The notes below the pieces were generated by a model, which saw only the letters and a list, made by a program, of their open reading frames with translations, did no database searches and had not been told where the DNA came from. A DNA stretch of 64,000 nucleotides from assembly GCA_021442155.1 (NCBI GenBank), contig JAKCPB010000332.1, positions 344,017-408,016 on the forward strand. The letters are read 5' to 3'. A program made the translations under genes and the position numbers. Source of the DNA: Cymbidium sinense (Eukaryota > Streptophyta > Magnoliopsida > Asparagales > Orchidaceae). Numbering within the stretch: the stretch's first letter is position 1; the number at the start of each line of letters is the position of its first letter. Shown piece after piece: positions 37,320 to 49,650 of the stretch.

Positions 37320-39687
37320 CCCATAAACCCTAAACTAAAACTTAAACCCTTAACCTAAAACTGAAACCCTAAACCCTAAACCATAAACCCTGAACCCTAA
37401 ACTCTAAACTAACCCTAAACTCAAAACCCTAAACCCTAAACCCTAAAAAGCTAAACCTAAACTAAAATAAAATAAAATAAAAACATAAACTAAAATATAA
37501 ACCTAAAAAAATAAAATAAAAAATAAAATTAAACTAAAATAAAATAAATAAAAATCTAAACAAACTAAAATAAATAAGAAACCTAAATAAAATAAAAACT
37601 AAACCTAAAATAAAAATAAAATAAAAAAAAATAAATAAAATCTTAAACCTAAAAAATAAACTAAAAAAACATGAAAATAAATAAAAAATAAAACCTAAAC
37701 CCTAAACTAAAAAACAAACTTAAACCTAAATAAATAAGAAATAAACAAAATAAAATAAACCTAAACCTAAACTTAAAAATAAAACCTAAAAATAAACCTA
37801 AAATAAAAACCTAAAAGCTAAACCTAAACAAATAAAATAAAACATAAACCTAAACCTAAAATAAAAAAATAAAACTTAATCCTATAAAATAAATATAAAT
37901 AAAATAAACTAACTAAATAAACAAAATAAAAATAAAACCTAAACTAAAATAAATAAATAAAATAAATAAACTAAACTAAAAAAAAAATATACCTAAATAA
38001 AATAAATAAATTAAACTCAAATAAATAAAAAATCAACTAAATAAACCTAAACCTACCAGTTTACTTAATTTAAAAAAAATCCTAAACTCTAAATCCAAAA
38101 CCCTAAATCCTAAACAATAAACCCTAAAACTAACCCTAAACCTTAAACACTAAACCTAAACCTAAACTAAACTAAACCTAAACCATAACCCTAAACCCTA
38201 AACCCTAAAATTAAACCCTAAATCCTAAACCTAAACCCTAAATCCTAAACTATAAACTAAACTATAAACCCTAAACCCTAACCTAAACCCTAAATCTAAA
38301 GAAAACCTAAACCCTAACCTAAACTCTAAACCCTAAACTAAACCTTTAAAACTAACTACCTCACTAAACCTAAACTTAAACTACCCTAACTTAAACCCTA
38401 ACCCTAACTCCAACTTAAACTTAAACACTCCCTAAACTTAAACCCTAAACTTAAATCTAAAACTTAAACTAACCTTAAACCCTAAAACCCTAATCTAAAG
38501 CCTAAACTAAAACTAAACTCTAAACCTAAACCTTAAACCTAAATAAAACCCTAAACCCTAAATCCTAACCTAAACCTTAAACCCTAAACCAAAACTAAAA
38601 AAACCTAAACCCTAAAACTAAAACCTAAAACCTAAACCTAAAATAAATAAAACCTAAAAATAGAATAAATAAAAATATAAATCTATATAAAATAAAAGAA
38701 AAATAAAATAAAATAATAACCTAACCTAAAACCTAAACCTAAACCTAAACTTAAAAATAAAATAAAATAAAAATAAAAATAAACTAAAATAATATAAATA
38801 AAAACCTAAACTAAATAAAAAAAATAAAAACCTAAATAAAATAAACTTAAAATTAAATAAAATAAAAATTAAATAAAAACCTAAACCTAAAAAATAAACC
38901 TAAAAAAAAACTTAAAATAAATAAAAATAAAACCTAAACCCTAAACTAAAAAAAACCTAAACCTAAAATAAAAATAAAATAAACAAAATAAAATAAACCT
39001 AAACCTAAACTAAAATTAAACTAAACCTAAAATAAACTAAACCTAAACCTAAACCTAAACTAAATAAAATACAATAAAATAAAATAAACTTAAACCTAAA
39101 CTAAAAAAAATAAACCTAAAATAAAACATAAACCTAAACCTAAAAAAAATTAAATAAAACCTAAACCTAAAAAAATAAAAATAAAACCTAAACCTAGAAA
39201 ATAAAATAAAATAAAACCTAAAAAAATAAAATAAAAAATAAATAAACCTAAAATAAATAAACTAAATTAAAAATAAAAATAAAATAAATAAAAATAAAAT
39301 AAATAAAAATAAAAAATAAAAAAATAAAATTAAAAAAATAAATAAAATAAACAAATAAAAGAAAAAATAAAATAAATTAAATAAACCTAAATCTACCATT
39401 TTACTTAATTTTTTTTTAAAAAAACCCTAAACCCTAAATCCTAAACCCTAAACCCTAAACTCTAAACCTACAACCCTCAACCTAAGCCCCCGCCCTAAAC
39501 CCTAAACCCTAAATCCCTAAACTCTAAACCCTAAACCCTAAACCCTAAATCCTAAACCCTAAAACCCTAAACCCTAAACCTTAACTAAACCCTAAACCAT
39601 AAAACCTACAACCATAAACCCTAAACCCTAAACCCTAAACCCTAAACTAACCCAAAACCATAAACCCTAAACTAATCCTAAACCCTA

Positions 39688-40140
39688 AGAATGGGCAAAA
39701 CTTTGACGATAGGAACATCACCGTCAACTAGGCTCAGTCTTGATTTGGTGGTGGAAACGAAGGTAGAGGGGATGGTTATCACAATGGTGGTGGGGGATCT
39801 AGAGGTGTTGGTGGATATGGAGGTGGTGGTCGTGAGTGGTTATGGAGGTAGGAGGAGCGTGAGGTTACATGGTGGTGGCGGAGGAAGAGATGGGATATGA
39901 TGGGATCGCTACTGAGAGGTGGGGTGGTTGGGAATTGGGAAACTGAAGAATGATGATTTGATCTACTTATGGAACTGTATTTATAAGAGACAGTTCTACT
40001 TACCTAGGTTTTGATTTGCTCAATGGGCTCCTTGTTTATCTATGTCATCCAGTGTGTCTAAGAAAACTTGGGTTTCTACTTGGTTGATGAAATTGAAAAG
40101 AAGAAATGTTAAAACTAAATTTGTTCTCTATTAGAAAAAA
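39688..40140 (+). pseudogene. GR-RBP 3' fragment, copy 8
   Basis: Shows one of the best RRM ends: NGQNFDDRNITVN, then TAG where Gln is expected, then AQS. The glycine-rich region starts well (GGGGSRGVGGYGGGG), but about ten small deletions after 39.83 kb break the frame. The 3' UTR is shortened and ends in an A-run at about 40134-40140. Confidence 0.8.
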
Positions 40141-40510
40141 ACACTTTAAATCTTAAACCTTAAACCCTAAACTAAAATTTAAACCCTAAACCTTAGACCT
40201 AAAACCTAAACCCTAAACCCTAAATTCTAAATCTTAAACCCTAAACATTAAACTTAAAATTCTAAACCTTAGACCTAAACCCTAAACCCTATACCCTAAA
40301 CCTAAAACTATAAACCCTAAAATCTAAAGCCTAAACCCTAAACCCTACACCTTAAACCCTAAACCCTAAACCTGAAACCCTAAACCCTAAACCCTAAAAC
40401 CATTAACCCTAAACCCTAAAACCTACAACCCTAAACCCTAAACCCTAAACCCCAACCCTAAACCCTAAACTCTAAACCCTAAACTAACCCTAAACCCTAA
40501 CCCTAAACCT

Positions 40511-41410
40511 TGAATAAAGATGTTATCAAAAGTTGATCAAAGGAATGACCTAATCCAAACATAGTTATTTTAGCTAAAGAAAATGTTTTCAAGAGACTCT
40601 CCCTTGACTATTAAAGATTTGAATACCATAAACCTTAACCGTAAACCATATCATAATACCATATATTTAGCTTGTAGTGAAGTGTTTTTGGATGTTATAA
40701 GATGTTTTGAAATGTTTTAGTATATTATGGTATTGTGCCCTATAGTCTATATTAATATAAATCATAAAAATATTGATTTAATAAATCGATGATGAAATTT
40801 GTTAAATTTGAAGTGGAATTAGGTTGTAGTACCAAAGGTGTGCTATGCCACTTGTAGTCTAAAACTAAGATTTTATGTTCAAAATAAATATTATATGTTG
40901 TATCATAATAACATCATATATCATAATATATTTTTTTGTGCATTTTAAATTCTTTAGTATTTTATGATCATAATGAGCCTACACTAGCATTATTTATAAA
41001 ATGTTGATTTAGACTTTAAAATGGTAGAATTTGGAAAAATTCATAATTGGTAGAACATGGTATTATAATATATTATTTTAATTTAAATTATCTAAGTGAT
41101 ATGTCTAGAATATATAGTTTTTTATTATTTAGACAAATTTTATGATTTTTTATCTTAAGCAATCCCTTGTGATGTGATATGCAATATAATATAATATAGG
41201 ATGCCAATAACATAGTGTAGCACTATGCATTAAAGCATAATATTGTGTATTACTATTTATAGTTTAGCATATTTTAGTTTGTTATAGTATGATGTAGTAG
41301 GGTTTTATTGGTATAATTCATAAAAATATTGATTAATGAGATGAAGGGATTTGGCCAAATTTAAGGTAAGCTTTTGGGAACATCATTGGGGTATGCTATG
41401 GTGTGTCATT
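40511..41410. other. AT-rich region with palindrome (E1 3' noncoding, copy B)
   Basis: Homologous to 61197-62130 in copy C and partly to 9209-9680 in copy A. Contains ATAATATAATAT-like runs and the palindrome ATTTGGCCAAAT at 41349-41360. About 1.35 kb present in copies A and C (from GTGTGTCATTTAA to the AACACCAAAGGGATAG-like start of the next block) is missing here, with a direct jump at about 41413. No coding sequence. Confidence 0.65.
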
Positions 41411-43290
41411 TAAGGATCCACTAGGGTTGTGCTAAACACCAAAGGGATAGTCTACCATATAGATAGAGCTAGCCAACCTAAGGGTTTTCGCAAAATGATT
41501 TGCTAGGAAGAAGGTATAGTAGACTTACATCTTCCAAAGCGAGGAACAACCATCGGGGTGACCTGTTGGATGCATAACAAATCGAACCTGACCTAGGGAG
41601 ACTACTGAGTGAATGTCGGGATTTATGTCAACTCAAAAGTGGTCAGGATTAATTTTATCTTAATTTCATGTGATTTGATATGGTTTGTTTGGTTTAGTTT
41701 GATTTTGAATTGAGGGCATATCCATTGGTAATGTGAGATCAGTCAAATTTGATTGATTTAATATATGGACCATGTTGGTGTGTGATGAACCCACTAAGAA
41801 GGGGCTATATCGAACTTGTCCTATCTGATTTACAAATCCAAAGGATAGTCTGGTCATGGTAGAGCTAGCCAACCTAAGGGGTTGCCTTTTGTGCAACAAG
41901 CTAGGAAGAAGGCAAACTTACATCTTCTAAAGTAGGGAACAATCACTGGGTGACCTTGGTATAAAAATAGAACCCGACTTGGGGTGACTACCGAAAGTGA
42001 ATGCCGGGACTTATATCAACTCAAGAGTAGTCATGATTCCTATTGGGAGTTTTCTTGACACTACCTAAAAGATAGGATGCCTTCTGGAAAAGGTACCATG
42101 GGTGTCCTCCTAATCCATAAGTGAATATATATTTTGTTTATATTTTTACATTGATCTATGGTGTGAGGGATCACAGAAGGGGCTATGTCCCATCTCTCTG
42201 ATTTACTAGACTAAGGGAGAACCTACACATCTAGAGGACAGATTCTCCAATCATAAGGGTGGTTATTAGGAAAGGGGAACTGTCAAATCTAATAGTAACC
42301 CGAGTTGTGTCTAAATGGGGTCACAAAGGATGTGATCTAAATATAGTGCCCACAAGGGAGGTGCTACTAGGGGCATTATCCTAAGCCTTGGAAAAGAAAG
42401 CCTATAGGTGTACGGTGGCTAACTCAAGGAGAAAGCTTAGTAGACTTACATTTGCCATGAGTGGTGTATCCTAAGGTGTGAGAACCAACCAACCTAAAGT
42501 GTAGTCGTCAGCATGAGTGGTGTATCCATCAGCATAGTGAGAACCAACCAACCTAAGGTGCCCATCAGTGTAAAATGATCAATCTGAAAATAAAGTGTAC
42601 AGGCTTATAACTTTCTAAGTGAAACTAATCATAGAGATAGTTTATCATTAGTAGGACATATGCTATCTGACCTAGAGCAACTACTAAGCAGGGAGCTCTG
42701 AGGAAGGACTGGACTCAGACTTGAACCAGTCAAGAGGGAAGGAGCCAATAGGGGACTTATCGTAAACCTCAAATATACTTGACCAAATTAGTGCATGAAG
42801 GTTAATCTAAGAACAAAGTGTAGCACATCCACTTAAATAATGCCAACAAGAAGTAGCATACCGACCATGTAGTAAGGCCTACCAAACTAACAAGGCACTC
42901 ATCAGTGTACAATTGCCAAGTAAGGAAGGAAAGCATAGTAGACTTACATTATCTAAAGCAAGAAGATCATTGGGGTGACACACTAGTAGGTAGCACATCA
43001 GCCCGACCTAGAGCAACTACTGAGTGAGTACTGCTGGGGGCGTTATCTCAACTTAGAGTAGCCCGAGACAAAAGACATGTGTTAGTTTTATATGTTTGTG
43101 TGTAGTTTGGGTTTGTGTTGTGTTGATGAAAGATAGGACACCACACGATTTCTTACACCTACCCTAAACACATCATGGCAAATTCTCAAACAAGAATACT
43201 TTCAACATGGAAGAGATTGAATTCAAAATGGAATTTTCATTGATGATAATTATTTTCAAACATGATTTATAATATTTCTTTAACTAGATC
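41411..43290. repeat. E1 3' noncoding region, copy B, with amplified internal sentence
   Basis: The repeated sentence 'CCAACCTAAGG...GCTAGGAAGAAGG...GACTTACATCTTC...GGGGTGACCT...ACTACTGAGTGAATG' occurs in at least six diverged versions between about 41.47 and 43.05 kb, against about three in copy A. This is the position of the hypervariable 3' UTR in Tat elements. A 77-codon minus-strand open frame at 41666-41899 spans one such repeat and has no recognisable product. Confidence 0.6.
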
Positions 43291-43329
43291 CCATTGATTG
43301 GAAGCATTGGGTGCTCTCCCGTATGATTA

Positions 43330-44600
43330 ATAAGCTAATAAGATCCTCTTTAGTAGGCCTTCTCTCTAGGAAAAGGGCCTTCCCAAGTGGGTTCAAACTT
43401 GGCTCTCATCTTACAACGACCAACAATCAATCTCCTTAGAACTAAAATAAGCTCTCCTACTTGAAAAGCTCTAGGATGGACCAACTTGTTGTGAGCTTGA
43501 ATCATTTTAGCTTTATACAACTTGAGGTTTTGGCATGCCCACAGGCATCTCTCCTCCAAACCTTCGAGCTCTTCTAATCGTAACTTGGCATTCTACTCTA
43601 TTGTGATCTTACTACCCACAACTATCCTTAATGATGGGAGTTGGACTTCTAATGTAGAATGGCTTCGGACCCATACACTAAGGAAAAGGGAGTAGACTGA
43701 GTTGGAGTTTTATATGTGGTGCTGTAGGCCCACAAGGCTTCAACTTACTGCTTATGACACTATCACTTGTTATTGTCGAGTATCTTCTTCAAAATTTGGA
43801 TGAGAGTTTTGTTGAATGCATCTGTTAAGCCATTTTCCCTTAGGTAGTTGATGGTAGAATATCTCTAATCTATAATGTGTCTCTGGGAAAAGTTGTTGAT
43901 CTTGATGCTCTTGAATGCAGTACCATTATCAGATATAGTTCATCTTGGCACTCCAAACTTATATACAATATGATTCCTAAAAAATTGGAGCACATGTGAA
44001 GCTGTGACCTCTCTGACCAGAATCAACTTCGCCCATTTGGAAAAGTAGTCAGTAGCAGCTAAGATGAACCGATGACCCTTAGAAGAAAGAGGACCATTCA
44101 AACCCACTATGTCGGTACCCCCAACACTCGAATGGCCATGAGGCCAATGTAGGATGTAGAATGTTGGGTGGTTGGTGTAGGACGACACTATGTATTTGAC
44201 ATTGGTGACATCGCCTAGTCGTATCCATGCAGTCTTTGATCATCGACGGCTAGAAGTATTCTAGTGTCTTGATCTTGGCTTTCATTTCCAGACTGAATTA
44301 GATGGCTCCACATAATCCTAAGTGTTGCTTGATCATGATCTTATGGGCTTCATGCTTGTCTATACAATCTAACCACATATGATTGAAAGACTATTGATAC
44401 AAGTCACCATCCACAAGAGCGCACAAAAGTTCTCTCTTCTTTATTTGATGATCTTGAGACTTCTCTTCAGATAGTTTGTCTTTATTTAGGTAATCGATGA
44501 ATGGTAGCCTCCAATCTAACTTCTTGTCCTTCTTGGAAATGGCAACCTTCCCTTTAATATAGTATTATTTGATGAGTTCAATATCAATATGGGATAAGAC
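43330..44600 (-). pseudogene. E1 copy B: integrase, degenerate
   Basis: The C-terminal part is clear at 43350-43559 (KLYKAKMIQAHNK, FQVGELILVLRR, KFEPTWEGPF). The core at 43940-44188 has PLSSKGHRFILAATDYFSKW with the first Asp, and the second-Asp segment ISDNGTAFK follows. The catalytic Glu segment reads GLTDAFNKTL, so Glu has become Asp. The N-terminal zinc region is frame-broken. Complementary to copy A, which keeps the Glu but lost the second Asp. Confidence 0.8.
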
Positions 44601-45690
44601 TTATCTATTTTGGACTATTATTGATATGGACTCATCCTCCGGACATGTCAACTCCTTGGCAAGCTTGGCTAAAGCATATGCTACTATGTTCTCTCCTCGA
44701 GGAATGTTATAAAGGGTAACCTCTGGAATTTGGGCCAACAACTCCATGGTGTACTTGTGGTAGTGATGGAGCTTGGGCTTTATAACCTTATAGGACCCAG
44801 CGATTTGGTTGATAACGAGAATCCCAAAGATGTTGATGTTTTGGATGCTTAGTAAGGACTAACTCGACAAGAGCCTCATATTTAGCTTCATTATTGGTCC
44901 AATGATTAGACAGATGATATGAGAATCTCATCACATTTCAGTTTGGAGTTAAGAGAACTATTCCTACCCCTGCTTTCCTGGAATAGTAGATTGTGGTTCT
45001 TCTCCTCTTTGAGATGAAGCTGCACAATCAAACTACATCTCCTAGGGGTGAATGCTAGTATCCCTAAGTTCATGATTTGTTCATGGGGAGATCATCACTA
45101 AGCGGAGAGTTAGCATGAAGTGGGTGTGCTGCTAAGAAATCTGCTAGCACTTATCCTTTCACCACATGGAGGGGTACAAAGGTAATGTCAAACTATGAAA
45201 GGATCATGGACCGTCATGCCAACCATCTGGATAGCATCGATTGTATCATGAGATGCTGTAGTGGATTGATCCTAGAGATTAAGTTCACCTTATAAAGAAA
45301 CATGTATTGTTGTAGCTTTTGGGATGCAAAGATTAAAGCTAGGCAATAATTCTTAATGAGTGGATAATTAGCCTCAGTAGGGATTAAATGACGGCTGAGG
45401 TAGTAGAGTACATTTTCCTTCCTTTCGTCATTGGCTTAGGCCAACAAAGCACTAAGGGAGTCATCTAACATAGTAGTGTAAAGTATGAGTGACTTTCTTG
45501 GGATAGGGAGTCCTGGAACTAGCAGCATCATCATGTAATGCTTGATGTCTTCAAAGGCATGCTCACACTTATCATCCCACTTGAACTTGGCATCATTTTT
45601 GATAAGTTTTGAGAATGGCTGACATCTACCAGATAAGTTAGATATAAAGCATCTTAGATACTCCAAATGCCCTTAGAATGATCTAAGTTG
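44600..45690 (-). pseudogene. E1 copy B: RNase H and second RNase H-like domain
   Basis: The canonical RNase H starts in the open piece 45436-45666 (FEDIKHYMMM, PRKSLILYTTMLDDSLSALL). It continues through NVLYYLSRHLIPTEANYPL and an SRWLA segment to AAHPL near 45.1 kb. The second domain follows with MYFDCAASSQ near 45.03 kb and stretches to about 44.6 kb with stops. Same domain series as copy A. Confidence 0.75.
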
Positions 45691-46741
45691 AGTTAAAATT
45701 TTAGGGGGTGGCATTTATAATATAGCCTTGATCTTCTCCAATTCAATTTCGATTCTCTAGTGTCGAACAACAAACCCAAGGAATTTCCCTGAAGTAATTT
45801 TGATTGCACTACTGGGATTCATTTTGAGGTTAAATTATCTTAACTTTTTAAAAACTAATCTCAAGTCGAAGAGATGGCCTTCCTTTTCACTACTTTTGAC
45901 CATGAGATCATCGACATAGCACATAACTTGATGATGAATGAGTTTGTCAAAGATTTGAGTCGTAGCAAGCTAGTATGTAACATCATCATTTTTAAGGCTG
46001 AAAGGAATTACCTTATTGCAATAGATTCCAATCGGGGTTCTAAAAGTAGTGTTCTTTCATCTTTATCTTTATTTGGTTATATCTAGATGAGCCATCCATA
46101 AAAAGAAAAGAGACATGAGATGAGGCAATGTCCACCATCAGCTCTTGCATAGGTAGTGGAAATTCATCTTTTGGACATGCCTTTTTTAAATCCTTAAAAT
46201 CGATGCATATGTGAATTTGTCCATTATTTTTCTTAACTAAGATGACGCTGGCTAACCAAGTAGGGTATTTTTCTTCTCGGATGAAGCCCGCATTGATCAA
46301 TTTCTTGACTTCATAAATGACCTATTGTTCTATGTCTAATCGCATGCATCTAGTAGCTTGCTTTATAGGGTTAGCAGTATACTCTATTGCTAGTTTATGG
46401 ATTGCTATGTCAGGAGCCAATCCAAGCATCTCTTCATAACTCCATGCAAAGTAGTCCTTAAACTCAGTCAATAGCCTAACTAAGTCATTGGTTTCAATTT
46501 CATTCAACAAAGATGTATGTGGCGTGGATCTTCTCAGTTCTAAGTTGATTTCGAGCTCATCGATGGTTAACCCGATCTCTTCTTCAAACTCAGCTGCATC
46601 TTTGACTTCAAACTCATCTAGATCATCTGAAGTTTCTAAGAATAGCTCCTTATATGAGTTAATGTAATTTGAAAAGAACCTATCAGATTCCAAATGATTG
46701 GTGATTACTAAGCAATGATCATCATCATCGACTGGACCCAT
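45690..46741 (-). pseudogene. E1 copy B: linker and reverse transcriptase with intact YVDD box
   Basis: The open piece 46322-46741 carries the acidic linker and the pre-RT residues LLTEFKDYFAWSYEEM and IKQATRCMRLDIEQ. The piece 46040-46300 carries AGFIREEKYPTWLASVILVK, NGQIHICIDFKDLKKACPKD and PLPMQELM, with the catalytic first-Asp region altered (LFMDGSSRYNQIKI). The YVDD box is intact at 45907-45918, followed by LMVKSSEK and NLKMNPSS...GKFLGFVV. Frame breaks lie between the pieces, so no complete enzyme is encoded. Best RT copy in the window. Confidence 0.85.
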
Positions 46742-47426
46742 TGTACTAAATCCTAATCTCGATCTTGATTGAGAGTTTTTTACATTTGTTCATCCATATT
46801 CTTTCAAAGTAGTATGACCTGAACTTTGACTAAGTATGTGGGATTAACCCTTTCTTTGCTAAATTATGAACACAATGCAAGTACCAATCAAAATATAATT
46901 CTATTAAATTTTATATGAATCATCCTCAAGTTATACGTCAACTTCTTGACTTGTCGATCATGCTCCCAGAAAGAACCTTTGAGTCTTCACACATGGATGA
47001 CTTAGGGCTTCCTTAACTACCAAACCCTCGCTTTTAAGAGGAAAGTGGGTTAGAGCAAAGGCTCCCAAGATGCCTAACTATTTCACATATAGACTTGGAT
47101 ACACTTATGCTTTGCTTTGGAGCCCATCTTCATCGCTATTTGCTCAAGTGTCACCTCCAAGGGAATCTACTAGGGAAGAGCTATTAGGTGCTAACCATAT
47201 AAGACTCATTCTATGAACTAGATTCTAAGTCTATATGGATAGTAGGTGTACTCTTGGTAGGGACATATCTTTATTGGGTGGCCAATAAGGAGGTTTTCCA
47301 CCCCGCATTGCCTCAATTGGCCCCTCTTCCTTGGTGGAGGTCAGGTAGTCCTACCCATGTGTTCAAATGGAGTAATGACTTGTGGGTGGAATCTAATGTC
47401 AGGCTCCACTTCCTCCTCCAAGTCTA

Positions 47427-47512
47427 TTTCCGCTCCCTTTTTATTTTCTTTTCATTTTCTTTTTTCTTTTCTTTTTTTTTCTCTTTCTTTTCTTATTCTT
47501 TTTTTTTAAACT
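47427..47512 (-). other. Internal polypurine tract, E1 copy B
   Basis: Shorter version (about 85 bases) of the plus-strand T/C tract seen at 1041-1138 and 16159-16262, again between protease and RT. Read on the minus strand it gives runs of Lys and Arg. The associated open frames on both strands (47254-47649 plus, 47441-47641 minus) are composition artefacts. Confidence 0.7.
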
Positions 47513-47529
47513 TTGGCCACAAGAATAGA

Positions 47530-47780
47530 CTTGTTGATTTTGAGGGAGGTAGGTTGCATTCATATGCCAATATGAACTATAAATGGCTTGAGATCTACTT
47601 TGACACAATAGACGATCCCACCTCTCACAAACTTCATACAATGATGTAAAGAGGATGAAAATATGTTGTTCTCATATATCCATGGTCTCTGAAGCAAAGC
47701 ATTGAAAGATGTATCTGAGTCTATAATGTGAAACTTGGCTTTGGTCTTCCAATAATCTATCTCCAAGGGCAACACTATAT
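47530..47780 (-). pseudogene. E1 copy B: protease C-terminal half
   Basis: Contains VLPLEIDYWKTKAKFHIID, SDTSFNALLQRPWIYENN and SSSLHHCMKFV. This is the C-terminal block of the plant Ty3 aspartic protease. It begins at the left boundary of E2. About a dozen bases, including the left AGGCC seen in copy A, are missing at the boundary here. Confidence 0.8.
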
Positions 47781-49650
47781 TGTTGACCTCACTTTTGGAG
47801 TGCATTCAATCTTCCCATCTTAGACTTAAAAGTCTTCTATACACTAAGACTTCCCTAGTAATAAGACACTTCTAATAGGTAAACACTTAACCTAAGATTA
47901 AAGACTTAGAAAGGGTTAACCATAGGATTAGATTATGCCTTAGGATTAGATAATTTACCTACCCTACAACCCAAATCCAATCCATGTTCACCTTCTCAAA
48001 CCAAACCTCAAGTTCAATTCAAACATCATTCAAATCCAAATCCAAACCCAAATTCTAAAACCAAATGAATGAATCCCATGATGAAATCAAACTTGAAACC
48101 CTTCCTAAGCCATATGACCTATACCATGGACTTAGAAAAATCTTAATCCAAATTAATCCAAAATCAATTTATATCTTCAATCATCTTCCTAAATATAAAT
48201 CAAATCTACATTCAAATGATCAAAACTAAATCAAACTAAATCAAATTAAATCTAAATTTCTAAGCCATATGACCTATCCCATGGACTTAGCCAAATCTTA
48301 ATCCAAATCAAGTCAAACTCAATTGATTTTCACAAAAATCAATCATATTTTAAATCAGATTCACAAATTTAAATGAAATATACATTTAAATCATCAAAAC
48401 TAAATCAAACCAAATCAAAATCCAAACCTAAGCCATGTGACCCAACTCCATGGACTTAGCCAAATTCCTTCATTCCAAAACCCTAATTCAATTGATTTTC
48501 TCATGAATCAATCATACCTTCAATCATATTCACAAATATAAATAAAATCTACAATCATCAAGCCAAACCAAAATCAACCCAAGTCAAACCTAACTTAACC
48601 CTTTTGACATGAAATGTTCAAATGAACCAAAACTTATTTGAACCCAAGCCAATTACAATTGAATTTATATATCAATCCCAAATCCATATATAAACTCAAC
48701 TAAATCAAACTCAACCCAAAATCAAGCCAACTAAACCCAGTTGATCCACTTGACCCAAAGTGGCCAATTTGACCTTTTTGAGCCAAGTTCTAATCCTATC
48801 CAAATTAGATTGAACCAAGCCCATCAAAACCTCCCATCTTGATTGTTGATCACCCTTAGTTGATCAATTGTCATAAATTTGTCAAACCAAGTCAACTTGG
48901 TCATTTGACCAAGTCAACCCCTTAACCCAAATGAACACAAACTAGCCAAATTGCAACCTAAGCCAAATCCCTTGAAACCAATGATTCACACCAAATCAAA
49001 TTCAATATTTGAATATGACTTGACGGACAATTGAGTCAAACAAAACCCAGTTGGTCCTCTTGACCCAAGTTGACCCAAGTTGACCTAAAAGACCAAATTG
49101 GGTCAAATCAAAATATAAACCAAATTGATTGCAACCAATGGCTCAAGTTCATTCCAAATTGATTGTTGAACTTGACCAAAGCCTTGATTGGACCCAATTC
49201 ACCTACTTAGCCCAAATTGACCTAAAGGTTCAAGTTGGCCTAAATCAAAACCAAATCCAAATTAATTGAAACCAAAGCCTACAATCATCTTCAATTGCTT
49301 AATTAAACCCAAACCAACACCCAACCCAAGCTAATTTGGCCAATTTGGTCAAATTTGTCAACTTAACCCATTTGACCCAAATGAATTCAAATGAGCCAAA
49401 ATCAAATCTAAACCAAACCAATTGAACCAAAACATCCCAAATGATCATATAAACTTGACCCAACCCTTGGTTTGACCCAATTTGACCAATTGGTCAACTT
49501 GACCCAACCTAACCCAATTTGACCTAAATGAGTCAAATTGAGCCAAACCTAACCAAATCAACTCCAATTGACTTGAAATTTGTGCTAACCCACTTTTGGC
49601 TCATTTCAAATATGCAAAAATCAAATCTAATGTTAAATGATCATTCTATC
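47781..49650 (+). repeat. E2 C/A-rich left region with tandem segments of about 170 bp
   Basis: G-poor, with three tandem versions of a segment of about 170 bp carrying CATGGACTTAG near 48125, 48280 and 48450. A longer stretch follows in which short TTGACCCAA/TTTGACCAA-like words recur from 48.7 to 49.6 kb. The words make the region slippage-prone; copy 0 has lost about 300 bp here. No coding content recognised. Confidence 0.65.

Larger units (their letters stand above)
31245..40510. repeat. Telomere-like array 2, right of the LINE
   Basis: Unit-ending blocks near 32165, 33174, 34790, 36536, 38059 and 39399, giving spacings of 1009, 1616, 1746, 1523 and 1340 bp. The three longest intervals each hold a GR-RBP fragment. 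The region 40.15-40.51 kb is CCCTAAA-rich and joins E1 copy B at CCTTGAATAAAGATG. That junction is repeated at 61197. Confidence 0.9.

Noticed and set aside
47254..47649. Long plus-strand frame with a Phe/Ser run
   Set aside because: Runs through the T/C simple tract of E1. A composition artefact.
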